Shown one piece after another: positions 1 to 6,787 of a stretch of DNA of 22,257 nucleotides (positions within the stretch are counted from its first letter, which is position 1; each line of letters begins with the position of its first letter). Source of the DNA: a virus; the IMG/VR virus record IMGVR_UViG_3300037493_002718, positions 1-22,257 of that record; one strand, given 5' to 3'. The notes under the pieces were generated by a model. The model had not been told where the DNA came from, ran no database searches, and was given only the letters and a program-made list of their open reading frames with translations. The translations under genes were made by a program, and so were the position numbers.

Positions 1-203
1 TCCTTGCGCTTGTCCTCGTCCATGGCGCGCAGGGCGACGATCTTGCGGATCGCCTTGCTGTCAAAGCCGTTGCCCTTTGCCTCCATGTACAACTGCTTGA
101 TGTCCTCGACGACCGCCTTCTTGTCATCCTCAAGGCGCTCGATGCGCTCGACGATGGTGCGAAGTTGATCGGCGGCGACACTGTTGTGGCCTGCCTCAGT
201 CAT
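1..203 (-). CDS. GapR-like DNA-binding protein (DUF2312/UPF0335), C-terminus outside window
   Basis: The visible 67 codons match the DUF2312 family, whose studied member is GapR of Caulobacter, a nucleoid protein that binds overtwisted AT-rich DNA and helps topoisomerases during replication. What I see is an N-terminal coiled-coil stretch (QLRTIVERIERLEDDKKAV, residues 13-31) followed by the family signature EAKGNGFDSKAIRKIV at about 44-59. Family members are about 80-90 residues, so roughly 20 residues lie beyond the left edge. The start codon overlaps the stop of the DUF2815 gene by one base (TAATG), which implies translational coupling. A role in organising or replicating phage DNA, or in competing with host GapR, is inference from the family and from the replication-gene neighbours. 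Confidence 0.88.
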   Translation of the reverse strand, partial: MTEAGHNSVAADQLRTIVERIERLEDDKKAVVEDIKQLYMEAKGNGFDSKAIRKIVALRAMDEDKRK

Positions 204-769
204 TAGAGTAGATCGTCAATGGTCTGCGCCAAATCGGCGAAGGCACTGTCTGTTGCGACGGAGGATCCGCCGAAGTTCTCGCCGTCGGCGTGGAACATCA
301 CGCCCTGCAACACGCAGTTGATACGCCGACCCCACTGATTGTCTTGTGCGTACAGGTCTATCAGCGCGTGCACATAACAGCCGGAGTAGATCAGGCTCTC
401 GATGTCGCGCGAGCTCTCCAGCTTGACGTTGGCCTTGTTGTAGATAGTGGGCCTGCTCTTTGAGTTGCGCGCCGAGAGGTAGTGCATACCCTCAAAGCCG
501 GCATACGTCTCGCCGGACTTCTTGTTGCGGTAGGGCGCCTCGACGTAGGACATCTTCTTGTCTTCCGTCAGCAACTTGATGACGTCGGCGCTCTTGTCCT
601 TCCACTGCTCCTTGGCAGCGGCGGCGATGGCCTCCTTGATGGCCTTAGCCTGCTCGGACTTCGGCACGATGATGAACTTGGCCTGATACGCCGGTTCGCC
701 ATCACCATAGGCTTCCGGTTCGCCGAGCGACGGGAACGCGATACGAACATTCTTCAAACGGATTTGCAT
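203..769 (-). CDS. DUF2815 family protein, likely phage ssDNA-binding protein
   Basis: This 188-residue protein matches the DUF2815 family, commonly found beside DUF2800 and phage replication genes and thought to act as a single-stranded DNA-binding protein. Family-like segments are the opening RLKNVRIAFPSLGEPEAY, the PYRNKKSGETYAGFEGMHYL stretch near residues 79-98 and an acidic C-terminus (FADLAQTIDDLL), as is usual for ssDNA-binding proteins that recruit partners through their tails. A GGAG ribosome binding site sits nine bases before the ATG. It lies directly downstream of the DUF2800 gene and is coupled to the GapR-like gene, which fits a replication/recombination cluster. The biochemical role is inferred from family and context. 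Confidence 0.85.
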   Translation of the reverse strand: MQIRLKNVRIAFPSLGEPEAYGDGEPAYQAKFIIVPKSEQAKAIKEAIAAAAKEQWKDKSADVIKLLTEDKKMSYVEAPYRNKKSGETYAGFEGMHYLSARNSKSRPTIYNKANVKLESSRDIESLIYSGCYVHALIDLYAQDNQWGRRINCVLQGVMFHADGENFGGSSVATDSAFADLAQTIDDLL

Positions 770-794
770 TTCGTAGTTCTCCAGTTAGCAGCTT

Positions 795-1967
795 CTAGTC
801 TGCAGTTAATCTGGCGAGGACATCCTCGTCAGAGTTCGAGACGGCCAGTGCTGGCCGCCTATCAGTGGCGGGTGCCACCGATGGCTTGCCGTCGCCGCGA
901 GAAGTCAGTGCGCTGATCTTCTCCCAGCGTCCGGGGTTAGTCTTCAAGAGCTTCTCGGCCTTGGTGGGCGAGATCAGCTTGAAATCATACATCTCTTCTT
1001 TCTTAAAGCGGAAGGACTTAAACAGCTTCTCCACTTCCGCCTCATCGGACCATGCGCGGTTGCCGCGCCGGCCCTCGACCAGCTTGAACCCGGCCACCGG
1101 CTGCCCCGCCAGCAGGCGGCGCTCCACCTCGGCGCGGATCGCCTTGCACCAGTGCTCGACCAGCTCGACGCGCGTCATGGCTTGCGAGAGGTCGTCCTCC
1201 TCGGCCACGGCCAGATCCGCGAAGTCGCTCGGGCTGGCAATGCCGCCCACGGTGTCGCTGATCTCAGCCCGCAGGGCCGGGCACGTCGCCTTGGCCTTGC
1301 AGAAGCGGCACTGCTTCTCGCCCGGCTCCCTGCGCGGGTTGCTGTGGTCGAGCGCCTCGATGGCCGCAAGGCGGGCGTTCTCGCGGAACGCCTCCAGCTT
1401 GGCGGCCGGGATCGACCACTCGCTGACGTGGTTCAGGCGCGGCTGATGCACGACCATGACGATCTCTTGGAAGTCGCCCAAGACGCTGTAGTCGTGCAGG
1501 GCGCCCAGCGCGTAGAGCTGGAGCTGCTCGTTCTCCGTGGCGTCCACCTTCACGCCCATGCCGTACTTCAGGTCGATCACGGTGAGGCGATCGGGGTGGA
1601 TGACGATGGCGTCGGACGTGCCAGTGCTGTCCGGCACGCCGATCGCCTCGCTGAAGTTCACGCGGCGCTCGACCAGAAGCTGGCCGCCCTGCGCGTACTC
1701 CCGCACCAGCTTGCAGTAGTCGTTGACGTGATGCGCCATCTCAGCCGTGACGATGAAGTCGAAGCCGTCGACGGTGATCGTGTCGCCGATCACGGCCTCG
1801 GCGTTGGCGTCCAGCTCGAGACACTTCGACGCCAGCTCGTGCGCCGCCGTGCCCTCGGCGGCGTACTTGCTGGACGTGTCGGGCATACCGCTCTCGGCGG
1901 CGATGCTGCCGGGGCAGCGCATCCAGCGATGCGCCCCCGACGGCGACAGGACGGAGTGCTGCGTCAT
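795..1967 (-). CDS. DUF2800 protein, Cas4/RecB-like PD-(D/E)XK nuclease fold
   Basis: The 390-residue product has the layout of DUF2800 proteins, relatives of Cas4 and RecB-type nucleases. A histidine in GTAAHELA (H43) precedes the core, followed by D119 in GTSDAIVI, the IDLKYG motif (D132, K134) and the QLQLYALGAL helix after it. A cysteine near the N-terminus (C18) together with C220, C223 and C229 (CRFCKAKATC) could hold an iron-sulphur cluster as in Cas4/AddB. Such proteins usually pair with DUF2815 next to a phage polymerase, suggesting end processing or recombination of phage DNA. The ATG overlaps the preceding gene's stop by four bases (ATGA). Catalytic activity is inferred. Confidence 0.87.
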   Translation of the reverse strand: MTQHSVLSPSGAHRWMRCPGSIAAESGMPDTSSKYAAEGTAAHELASKCLELDANAEAVIGDTITVDGFDFIVTAEMAHHVNDYCKLVREYAQGGQLLVERRVNFSEAIGVPDSTGTSDAIVIHPDRLTVIDLKYGMGVKVDATENEQLQLYALGALHDYSVLGDFQEIVMVVHQPRLNHVSEWSIPAAKLEAFRENARLAAIEALDHSNPRREPGEKQCRFCKAKATCPALRAEISDTVGGIASPSDFADLAVAEEDDLSQAMTRVELVEHWCKAIRAEVERRLLAGQPVAGFKLVEGRRGNRAWSDEAEVEKLFKSFRFKKEEMYDFKLISPTKAEKLLKTNPGRWEKISALTSRGDGKPSVAPATDRRPALAVSNSDEDVLARLTAD

Positions 1968-2245
1968 GCGCGGCTATCCTCTAACGCAGCGTCGATTGCG
2001 GCCCGCCAGCCTTTCAAAAAATCATTACAGTCGCTGGAGAGGAAGTTTGTGTGGTTCTCTCCCGCAGTCAGCATCTCCCTCGTAGGCACACGCATCGCCT
2101 CGATGGCTGCGCGGGCTTTCGCAGTGTAATTTTCCCAAACCCAAAACGTAATCGGCGGAATACTTTCGCAGGTTACGCAAACGTCTGGATCAGCGCCCGC
2201 CGCGCGACAAAGCGCCCTTGCTACACGCTCAATCATCTCGGTCAT
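1964..2245 (-). CDS. Small conserved phage protein (IERVARAL...AAIEAMR family)
   Basis: This 93-residue protein belongs to a common but uncharacterised phage/alphaproteobacterial type that starts with MIERVARAL, has a central ARAAIEAMRVPT motif and ends with W(R/Q)AAIDAALE. It has CVTC near residues 23-26 that might bind metal, but nothing else predicts activity. A paralogue with the same three blocks lies at 7037-7303. The start is supported by a GGAGGGG ribosome binding site made from the last codons of the upstream gene (stop at 2247), and the end overlaps the DUF2800 start. Function unknown. Confidence 0.75.
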   Translation of the reverse strand: MTEMIERVARALCRAAGADPDVCVTCESIPPITFWVWENYTAKARAAIEAMRVPTREMLTAGENHTNFLSSDCNDFLKGWRAAIDAALEDSRA

Positions 2246-2246
2246 T

Positions 2247-2663
2247 TTACCCCTCCATCGCGGCGTTGACGGCGTCCATCAGGCTCGGGAAGTGCGAAGG
2301 GTCGAGCTGCGATGCGCGCGTGACGCTGTACTTGGCGAGCAGCTCCTTCACCGCATCGCGGCCGCACTTGCTGACCATCTCCAGAACGCGCGGCGCCACT
2401 TCGGTGTTGTAGTCGTAGACGCGCGCAGAGCCCGTCTCCTTGGCCCAGCCATTGTCCACCTCGCGGGGTGCTTCTCCGGCCACCGCCGGTTCAGGCTCGG
2501 GCGCCGGAGCGGGCGCTGGCGGCGCAGGTTCCTCGACTGCGGCAGCTTCGATCTTCAGCACGTCGAACGTGGCGGGCAGACCCTTGAGCTGCGACGCCAG
2601 TGCGGCCAGCTTGCCGCTCAGTTCATTGATAGTCGCGGCGGTTACTTCTACGCGGTAAGTCAT
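2247..2663 (-). CDS. Phage protein with Pro/Ala-rich linker and conserved C-terminal domain
   Basis: The 138-residue product has three parts: an N-terminal helical segment (residues 1-35, INELSGKLAALASQLKGLP), an acidic Pro/Ala/Glu linker (about 43-65), and a C-terminal domain (about 80-138) with YDYNTEVAPRVLEMVSKCGR and a small HTH/SAP-like look. Similar C-terminal domains occur in uncharacterised phage proteins near ssDNA-binding and recombination genes. No catalytic motif is visible. The ATG is preceded by the conserved GGGACAACC leader element found before seven other genes here. It overlaps the upstream coiled-coil gene by four bases. Function not recognised. Confidence 0.75.
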   Translation of the reverse strand: MTYRVEVTAATINELSGKLAALASQLKGLPATFDVLKIEAAAVEEPAPPAPAPAPEPEPAVAGEAPREVDNGWAKETGSARVYDYNTEVAPRVLEMVSKCGRDAVKELLAKYSVTRASQLDPSHFPSLMDAVNAAMEG

Positions 2664-2917
2664 TTCGGTTGTCCCTCTCCAAGCTGCCTCATCAGGGCGG
2701 ATATGTCGTCCTCGCGATCGACAAGATCGTCCTCAAGATTGGCGATCTGACGCTTCAGGTCGTCGATGGTGTCTTGCTGGTCGGCCAGTCTCTCATCCAG
2801 CGCGATGGCGTCTTCGAGGCGCTCGGCCAGAACGATGCACAGCTCGTGCTCGCTGTCCTTGCCCTCCTCGATCAGATAGCCATCAGACATGGCGCGGTAG
2901 TATGTGCGGTCTTTCAT
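2660..2917 (-). CDS. Small acidic coiled-coil protein
   Basis: Starting at MKDRTYYRAM, this gives an 85-residue acidic protein. The second half (about residues 40-80) has heptad-like spacing of hydrophobic residues (DTIDDLKRQIANLEDDLVD) and should form a coiled coil. I chose this ATG rather than the longer upstream reading because it begins one base after the stop of the preceding gene (TAGCATG), while the upstream extension would overlap a better supported gene. Its end overlaps the next start by four bases. No function can be assigned; proteins of this shape often oligomerise or bind partners. Confidence 0.68.
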   Translation of the reverse strand: MKDRTYYRAMSDGYLIEEGKDSEHELCIVLAERLEDAIALDERLADQQDTIDDLKRQIANLEDDLVDREDDISALMRQLGEGQPK

Positions 2918-2918
2918 G

Positions 2919-3071
2919 CTAAAAGTTCCACGCTTTGGCGTTGTACTGCTTGGCGACGGCGCGGGCTTCGCGCTTGCCGGGTACGAGCCAGACAGTGCCG
3001 CCAATGGGGCGGTTGCTGTCGGTGATGCGCAGCTCGTATCCGTTCGTGGCCTTGGTGATATGTGCAAACAT
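2919..3071 (-). CDS. Small conserved phage protein (VPGKREARAVAKQYNAKAWNF)
   Basis: This 50-residue protein has the ending GKREARAVAKQYNAKAWNF, a pattern I associate with widespread but uncharacterised small phage proteins. It looks like a compact beta-beta-alpha domain (YELRITDS, GTVWLVPG, then the basic helix). The ATG at 3071 is preferred over an upstream TTG because it has the AAGGGACAACC leader element directly before it. It appears to be the first gene of a sub-operon starting at the promoter candidate at 3099-3127. Function unknown. Confidence 0.75.
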   Translation of the reverse strand: MFAHITKATNGYELRITDSNRPIGGTVWLVPGKREARAVAKQYNAKAWNF

Positions 3072-3098
3072 TGGTTGTCCCTTAGTTAGTGTCCGCTC

Positions 3099-3127
3099 TA
3101 GATACGCCTGCAATTATTCCATTGCAA
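3099..3127 (-). promoter_or_regulatory. Candidate sigma70-type promoter downstream of the helicase gene
   Basis: On the minus strand there is TTGCAA (3122-3127), a 17-bp spacer, then TATCTA (3099-3104), a good sigma70-like pair. It overlaps a perfect inverted repeat, TGCAAT-N6-ATTGCA (3109-3126), so a repressor bound there could block it. It sits in the short gap between the primase-helicase stop and the 2919-3071 gene and would drive the leftmost genes (coiled-coil, DUF2800, DUF2815, GapR-like). Confidence 0.5.
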
Positions 3128-3130
3128 GCC

Positions 3131-5215
3131 TTATTTGCAGAAAGTTACGCGCCCGTGGTCGATACTCAGCGGCGCGTCTGCGCCCTTGGTTAAGCCCTTG
3201 AAAGCGCGGCTGATGTTCTGCCGGCGCGTGTCGCGCTTGCCATCTTCCGGCTGCGGCATGCCCTCGACGCAGAGATCCACGAACTTGTCCAGCGACATGG
3301 TCGTGACGCGGCTATCGACCAGCTCGATCGTATCCAGAATGTGCGCCTCGACGCGGCCGACCTTCTTGGCGCCCTTGCGGTCCTTGTCGCTCACGCCGGG
3401 TGAGGGCGCGTCGGTCTCGATCACGATGCAGGACGTGATGACGTCGCCGTCACCGTCGATGCCCACGTCGACGATGTCGAGCTTGAAGCCCCAGCGCAGG
3501 TTATCGTCGCCGTCCTTCATCTTGCTGGTGCGCATCTGGCGCACGGGGCTCTCCTCCTCGCGGCTGATCTCGATCTCGACGTCGGCGGCGGCCTTGATGC
3601 CGGACCATCCGCGCGCGCCCTTGGAGGCGTCCTTGCCGGCGTGGTGGATCAGGAGGCACATCGCGCCCGTCGCCTCGCGCAGCCCGCGCGCGTTCTTCAG
3701 CGCCAGACCCATGTCCTCGCCCGCGTTCTCATTCGCGCCGGGCGTCACCTGCGCGAAGGTGTCGACGATCAGAAGCGAGGCGCCGCCCGCGGCGACGATC
3801 GACGCCACCACTTCGGAGATGTCGTCGGCCTCGAGGAAATTGGGCGCGGCCGTGATGACGCCGATGTCCAGATCGCGCATCGCGATGTTGTGATGCTGGC
3901 AGTAGGCCTTGATGCGCTTGCCGTAGCCCCCGCCGCCCTCCGCGGCGATGACGATCACGCGGCCCTTGCGCACGCGCCTGCCGCGCCAGTCCACGCCTCG
4001 GGCGATCGAGCCGGCCATGTCCAGCGCGGCGAAGCTCTTGCCGGAGCCGGAGGCGCCGAACAGGACGCCCATGTCGGCGTCGGGCAGCACGCCCTTGATC
4101 AGCCAGCCAATGGGATCGCGCTGGGCGAGGCTATCGGCGCTGTAGACCCGGAACCGCCCCTCGAAGCCCTCGGGCGTGCAGACCCCCTCGGAGGGCGGCA
4201 GGTCGGCGATCTGTTCAGCGGTATCGGCGGCGACGGCCTTCAGATCCTCGGCCGAGGCCGCCAGCGTAGGGCGCGGCAGGGCGACGCCCGCCTCCTTGGC
4301 CATCTTGAGCACCGACGCCATCGTGATCTGCCTGCGGCCGGGGCCCATGCGGCGCGTGAAGCTGTCCCACTGGGCGCGCAGGGCCTCCTCGGAGGGGTAC
4401 TTGCCGCCGTTCTCAGACCAGTCGTTCCACAGGTCGAAGCCGGTGTCGTCGCCCTCGCACTCATGGTGCAGGGCCATGCCGACGCGGATCCAGTCATCCC
4501 GGCCCATGTCGGGGTCGAGCCCGGCCAGCAGGGTCTGCATCTGCTCGACGCTCAGACCGATCTGGGGCTCGAGCCCGGCGAAGGGATCGTCGTTGTCGAC
4601 GGCCTGCGCCGGGGTGCTGCGGCCGAAGCGCGCCTCGCACAGGCTGCGCACGGTGTCATCGGCCTCGGCGATCGTGTCCTCAAGACCGCACAGGTCGATG
4701 TGCGGCAGCATGTTGCCGGTGAAGGTTACGAAGCCGTTGGAGCTGAAGGTCTCGAAGCCGAAGCGCCCCGGCTCGGCGGCGCTCTTGTGGTTGCCCAGCG
4801 CGCCGCGCACGAAGGCGCGCACGCCGATGCCGCTGGGGCTGAACTCGCTGTAGGTGCGGCCGACGATCGCCATGATCTCGGGCGCCATGTCGCGCAGGCC
4901 CTCGGTGCCGATGCACTTGTCGAAGTCGAGCGCGGTGATGTTCCAGTCGGCGAGCATGGCGAGGCCCACGCCGTCGAAGCCGCGCCGGGCGGCGGCGGCC
5001 GTTGCGGCGGCGAACGATGTCAGCTTCGAGCGATCCGTGGCGCTGCCCTGCTGGCCGTGCCGGCGGCCGCCGTCGGTGTAGTAGGGCACCTTGAGCTGCT
5101 TGCCCGTGCCGGGCTGCGTCTCATAGCGCCAGATCAGCCAGCCCGTCAGCTTACGCAGCTCGCTGGGCGCCAGCAACTCGCGGTGATGCGGCGCAATCGC
5201 GCTCACATTCGGCAT
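3131..5215 (-). CDS. Bifunctional primase/RepA-like replicative helicase
   Basis: This ~694-residue protein should prime and unwind phage DNA. The N-terminal third resembles prim-pol-type primases: LDFDKC (D97, D99), SPSGIGVRAFVRG and FETFSSNGFVTFTG. Next comes a PriCT-2-like segment (about 230-285, DPDMGRDDWIRVGMALHHE...WNDWS...W). The C-terminal half is a RecA-fold RepA/AAA_25 ATPase with Walker A GASGSGKS (387-394), Walker B LLIVDT (481-486) and the IHHAGKD motif (523-529) typical of RepA-like helicases. I prefer the ATG at 5215 (MPNVSAIA) because GGGGAGGGA lies just upstream; an ATG seven codons earlier (5236) has a poor site. Separate domain proteins are fused here into one chain, as in many phages. 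Confidence 0.9.
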   Translation of the reverse strand: MPNVSAIAPHHRELLAPSELRKLTGWLIWRYETQPGTGKQLKVPYYTDGGRRHGQQGSATDRSKLTSFAAATAAAARRGFDGVGLAMLADWNITALDFDKCIGTEGLRDMAPEIMAIVGRTYSEFSPSGIGVRAFVRGALGNHKSAAEPGRFGFETFSSNGFVTFTGNMLPHIDLCGLEDTIAEADDTVRSLCEARFGRSTPAQAVDNDDPFAGLEPQIGLSVEQMQTLLAGLDPDMGRDDWIRVGMALHHECEGDDTGFDLWNDWSENGGKYPSEEALRAQWDSFTRRMGPGRRQITMASVLKMAKEAGVALPRPTLAASAEDLKAVAADTAEQIADLPPSEGVCTPEGFEGRFRVYSADSLAQRDPIGWLIKGVLPDADMGVLFGASGSGKSFAALDMAGSIARGVDWRGRRVRKGRVIVIAAEGGGGYGKRIKAYCQHHNIAMRDLDIGVITAAPNFLEADDISEVVASIVAAGGASLLIVDTFAQVTPGANENAGEDMGLALKNARGLREATGAMCLLIHHAGKDASKGARGWSGIKAAADVEIEISREEESPVRQMRTSKMKDGDDNLRWGFKLDIVDVGIDGDGDVITSCIVIETDAPSPGVSDKDRKGAKKVGRVEAHILDTIELVDSRVTTMSLDKFVDLCVEGMPQPEDGKRDTRRQNISRAFKGLTKGADAPLSIDHGRVTFCK

Positions 5216-5255
5216 GTGTCCCTCCCCGTCTGCCATGTCCCGTGGCCCTAATGTT

Positions 5256-5459
5256 TTACGAGATCAGCTTCGCGAGCTTCGGATTGAGCAGCTTCGAGAC
5301 CGGGATCTTAAAGCGGTCCCTTAGCTGCAGGGCGCGCTCCGGCGGCACCCAGCCCTGTTTCTTCCAAGCGTACACAACCTGATGCGTGACCTGCAGCAGC
5401 TTGGCCAGCGCGAGTGCGCCGCCTGCGGCCTCAATGGCGCGGTCGATACCTGATGACAC
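5256..5459 (-). CDS. YdaS/Cro-like helix-turn-helix regulator
   Basis: From a GTG at 5459 this is a 67-residue protein, the normal size for YdaS/Cro-type regulators. The helix-turn-helix spans about residues 17-38 (ALAKLLQVTHQVVYAWKKQG), followed by WVPPERALQLRDRF, characteristic of the family. I chose the GTG because ACGGAG lies six bases upstream; a longer reading from a TTG at 5519 lacks such a site. No YdaT-like or toxin partner is adjacent. It is immediately upstream of the primase-helicase gene and downstream of an exact 10-bp-phased repeat array, so autoregulation and control of replication genes is a reasonable inference. Confidence 0.82.
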   Translation of the reverse strand: MSSGIDRAIEAAGGALALAKLLQVTHQVVYAWKKQGWVPPERALQLRDRFKIPVSKLLNPKLAKLIS

Positions 5460-5525
5460 GAGATGCTCCGTGATTTGTGCTCGGCGCGAACCATACGCAC
5501 CGCCCGGTGTGATTTGCAAGCGAAT
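5460..5525 (-). promoter_or_regulatory. Candidate promoter/operator of the HTH gene
   Basis: On the minus strand TTGCAA (5514-5519) is followed after 18 bp by TATGGT. The spacer contains the perfect palindrome CACCG-CC-CGGTG, which would place an operator between the -35 and -10 elements. This is a weak prediction resting on sequence pattern only. Confidence 0.3.
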
Positions 5526-5548
5526 ACTAGCGCCTACTTTAGCAGGCA

Positions 5549-5610
5549 GAAGACGCGGGTCGTCTGCGGACGTCTTCGGTCATCTAGCGGCGTCTACTGG
5601 CGTCTACGCA
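5549..5610. repeat. 10-bp phased repeat array (CGTCTN...), operator or iteron-like
   Basis: Five copies of the hexamer C(G/A)TCT(G/T/A) begin exactly at 5561, 5571, 5581, 5591 and 5601, a strict 10-bp period (about one helical turn). A reverse-oriented copy, GAAGACG (5549-5555), forms an inverted repeat with CGTCTTC at 5571-5577. The array lies just upstream of the YdaS/Cro-like gene and overlaps the last codons of the neighbouring membrane-protein gene. Spacing on one DNA face suggests cooperative protein binding. Confidence 0.7.
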
Positions 5611-6001
5611 CTTTTTTATTGGGGGCGCGCTTCTTCTTGTTCTTGCTGCCCTTGGGCTTGTTCTTGCTGCCCTTGGGCCTGCCGCCCTTGTTCTTAGGCG
5701 CAGGGGGTGTCTCGAGTGTGACGCGGACGTCTACCGGCAGCGGCGCGGGCGGCGCGGGCGGCGCGGGTTTCGGATTGTCGTAGTCCTGATACGCCTTGAG
5801 ATACTTAGTCCGCAGCGCGGGATCGTCCCACACGCCAGCTTCAACCATGGCCCGTTTGCGCGACGGCGAAACGTAAACAACCTTTTTCGGTGTATCCCTA
5901 GTGGCCGACTTGCGGTGCCGGTATATGTCTATGCACACGCCGATGACTAAGCCGACGAAGGCGAGGCCGATCATCAGCGCGATTGCCTGAGTGTTTTCCA
6001 T
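5594..6001 (-). CDS. Membrane-anchored protein with scaffold-like module and AT-hook-like tail
   Basis: The ~135-residue product has four visible parts: a transmembrane helix (about 5-26), a module at 40-75 closely matching the C-terminal end of the scaffold-like protein at 20212-21192 (shared AGVWDDP, LRT, YLKAYQ; 26 of 36 residues identical), a Pro/Ala-rich linker (77-103), and a very basic tail with GGRPKGSKNK, an AT-hook-like motif, partly repeated as PKGSKNK. The tail's repeat is a perfect 21-bp tandem duplication in the DNA. I prefer the ATG at 6001 because AGAGG lies nine bases upstream; it abuts the alternative ATG at 6010. A tether between membrane, procapsid and DNA is conceivable but is inference only. 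No known family recognised. Confidence 0.75.
   Translation of the reverse strand: MENTQAIALMIGLAFVGLVIGVCIDIYRHRKSATRDTPKKVVYVSPSRKRAMVEAGVWDDPALRTKYLKAYQDYDNPKPAPPAPPAPLPVDVRVTLETPPAPKNKGGRPKGSKNKPKGSKNKKKRAPNKKVRRRQ
5636..5677. repeat. Perfect 21-bp tandem duplication encoding PKGSKNK twice
   Basis: The same 21 bases occur at 5636-5656 and 5657-5677 without a mismatch. They duplicate the lysine-rich PKGSKNK heptapeptide of the AT-hook-like tail in frame. Exact identity at nucleotide level points to a recent duplication. Confidence 0.9.
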
Positions 6002-6006
6002 GTCGC

Positions 6007-6210
6007 TCATCCTCTTTGCGTTTTTTCCATGTTTTTATCTAATCGCCGCATTTGTTCTTTAAACGGAAACTTACCGCCCTTGCTGTTATTGCCGGATATT
6101 ACCTGCACCAGCTTCCCGTCTGCGGTGAACAGCTTGATGTGCTTGCTGCCGTTCTCAATCCGCAGCCCCCGGCTCACTGCATAGTCTAGTAGTTCTCGGT
6201 ATTTGTTCAT
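6007..6210 (-). CDS. Small basic protein, possibly HicA-like fold
   Basis: This 67-residue basic protein contains GSKHIKLFTADGKLVQVI (about residues 22-39) followed by GGKFPFKEQMRRL. The glycine-x-x-histidine strand is reminiscent of HicA-like dsRNA-binding folds, where a similar histidine is catalytic, but no HicB antitoxin is adjacent and the match is weak. CAGGAG lies about eight bases before the ATG; a GTG one codon earlier is also possible. Its stop overlaps an alternative ATG of the next gene. Function uncertain. Confidence 0.65.
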   Translation of the reverse strand: MNKYRELLDYAVSRGLRIENGSKHIKLFTADGKLVQVISGNNSKGGKFPFKEQMRRLDKNMEKTQRG

Positions 6211-6253
6211 CACTTCATCTCCTGCGCGGCGTCGATCATGTCAGTCATTCTTT

Positions 6254-6385
6254 CTACCGTATCCGGCGCTGGCGGAAATCCGCCCAAGTCATTCCAAGGT
6301 TGTGCAGCATTTCGCAGCGCCCAATAACAGCGCCAGCCAGCAATCCGGCTATGAAGGCAAAACACAGATAAATGAACAGCGGCAT
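6254..6385 (-). CDS. Small single-pass membrane protein
   Basis: A 43-residue reading frame with CGGAG seven bases before the ATG. Residues 3-21 (LFIYLCFAFIAGLLAGAVI) form one hydrophobic helix with GxxxG-like small residues, followed by a short charged C-terminal end. It lies between two small genes in the same direction. It could be a membrane peptide of unknown purpose; a holin role is unlikely on length and location alone. Confidence 0.6.
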   Translation of the reverse strand: MPLFIYLCFAFIAGLLAGAVIGRCEMLHNLGMTWADFRQRRIR

Positions 6386-6397
6386 GATATGCTCCGA

Positions 6398-6574
6398 TCA
6401 GGTGACGGGTTGTTTTGGAAGGCCGACGCAGCCGTTCGGCGTCGGATCGCCCGGCTTCCATCCCTTGTCGCGGGCGCAGCCGTAACTCTTGGGGCAACCC
6501 TCAGTCGGGCAAAGCATCCGCTCGCCCTCCTGTTCGTGCTTGCAGCGCCAAGGTAGTCCATCGGTGTTGGTCAT
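6398..6574 (-). CDS. Small cysteine-rich protein, probable zinc binder
   Basis: A 58-residue protein beginning MTNTDGLPWRCKHEQEGER. Cysteines fall at about residues 11, 22, 27, 33 and 49 (C-x10-C-x4-C-x5-C), which suggests a structural metal site. TGGAGCGATT before the ATG gives an acceptable ribosome binding site; a longer upstream reading has no support. It lies between two other small unknown genes. Function not recognised. Confidence 0.6.
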   Translation of the reverse strand: MTNTDGLPWRCKHEQEGERMLCPTEGCPKSYGCARDKGWKPGDPTPNGCVGLPKQPVT

Positions 6575-6585
6575 AATCGCTCCAT

Positions 6586-6777
6586 TTAACCGCGAATGAT
6601 TTTCAGAAGGTCGGTGCTGGCGCGCTCGCACCGTTCCAGGGCGTCAGGGCCAAAGAACTCGATCTTGATCGCAGCGCGGCGCTTGGTCGGTTCTGGATTG
6701 CCGCTGCTCTCGGTCATAAAAAGTCCGTCGATGCGCCGGAAGCGCCGTGCGGCAAGCAATGTTCTGATCCATCCCAT
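6586..6777 (-). CDS. Hypothetical protein with basic N-terminus
   Basis: A 63-residue frame with AGGGAG upstream of the ATG at 6777. The first 20 residues are rich in arginine and hydrophobic residues; an internal ATG (MTESSGNPEP, start 6717) would give a 43-residue product without them. The remainder (RRAAIKIEFFGPDALERCER) looks like a small alpha/beta domain. No family recognised. Confidence 0.5.
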   Translation of the reverse strand: MGWIRTLLAARRFRRIDGLFMTESSGNPEPTKRRAAIKIEFFGPDALERCERASTDLLKIIRG

Positions 6778-6787
6778 GTGCGGCTCC

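Noticed and set aside
3641-5251. Long plus-strand frame (536 codons) opposite the primase-helicase gene
   Set aside because: It mirrors the helicase gene on the opposite strand, is dominated by Ala/Gly/Arg/His, has no domain and no ribosome binding site. High GC creates such shadows.
6211-6249. Twelve-residue frame MTDMIDAAQEMK before the 6007-6210 gene
   Set aside because: Too short to support as a gene; its CAGGAG is more simply the ribosome binding site of the next gene. It may be a remnant of the IDAALE-type ending seen in the paralogue family.
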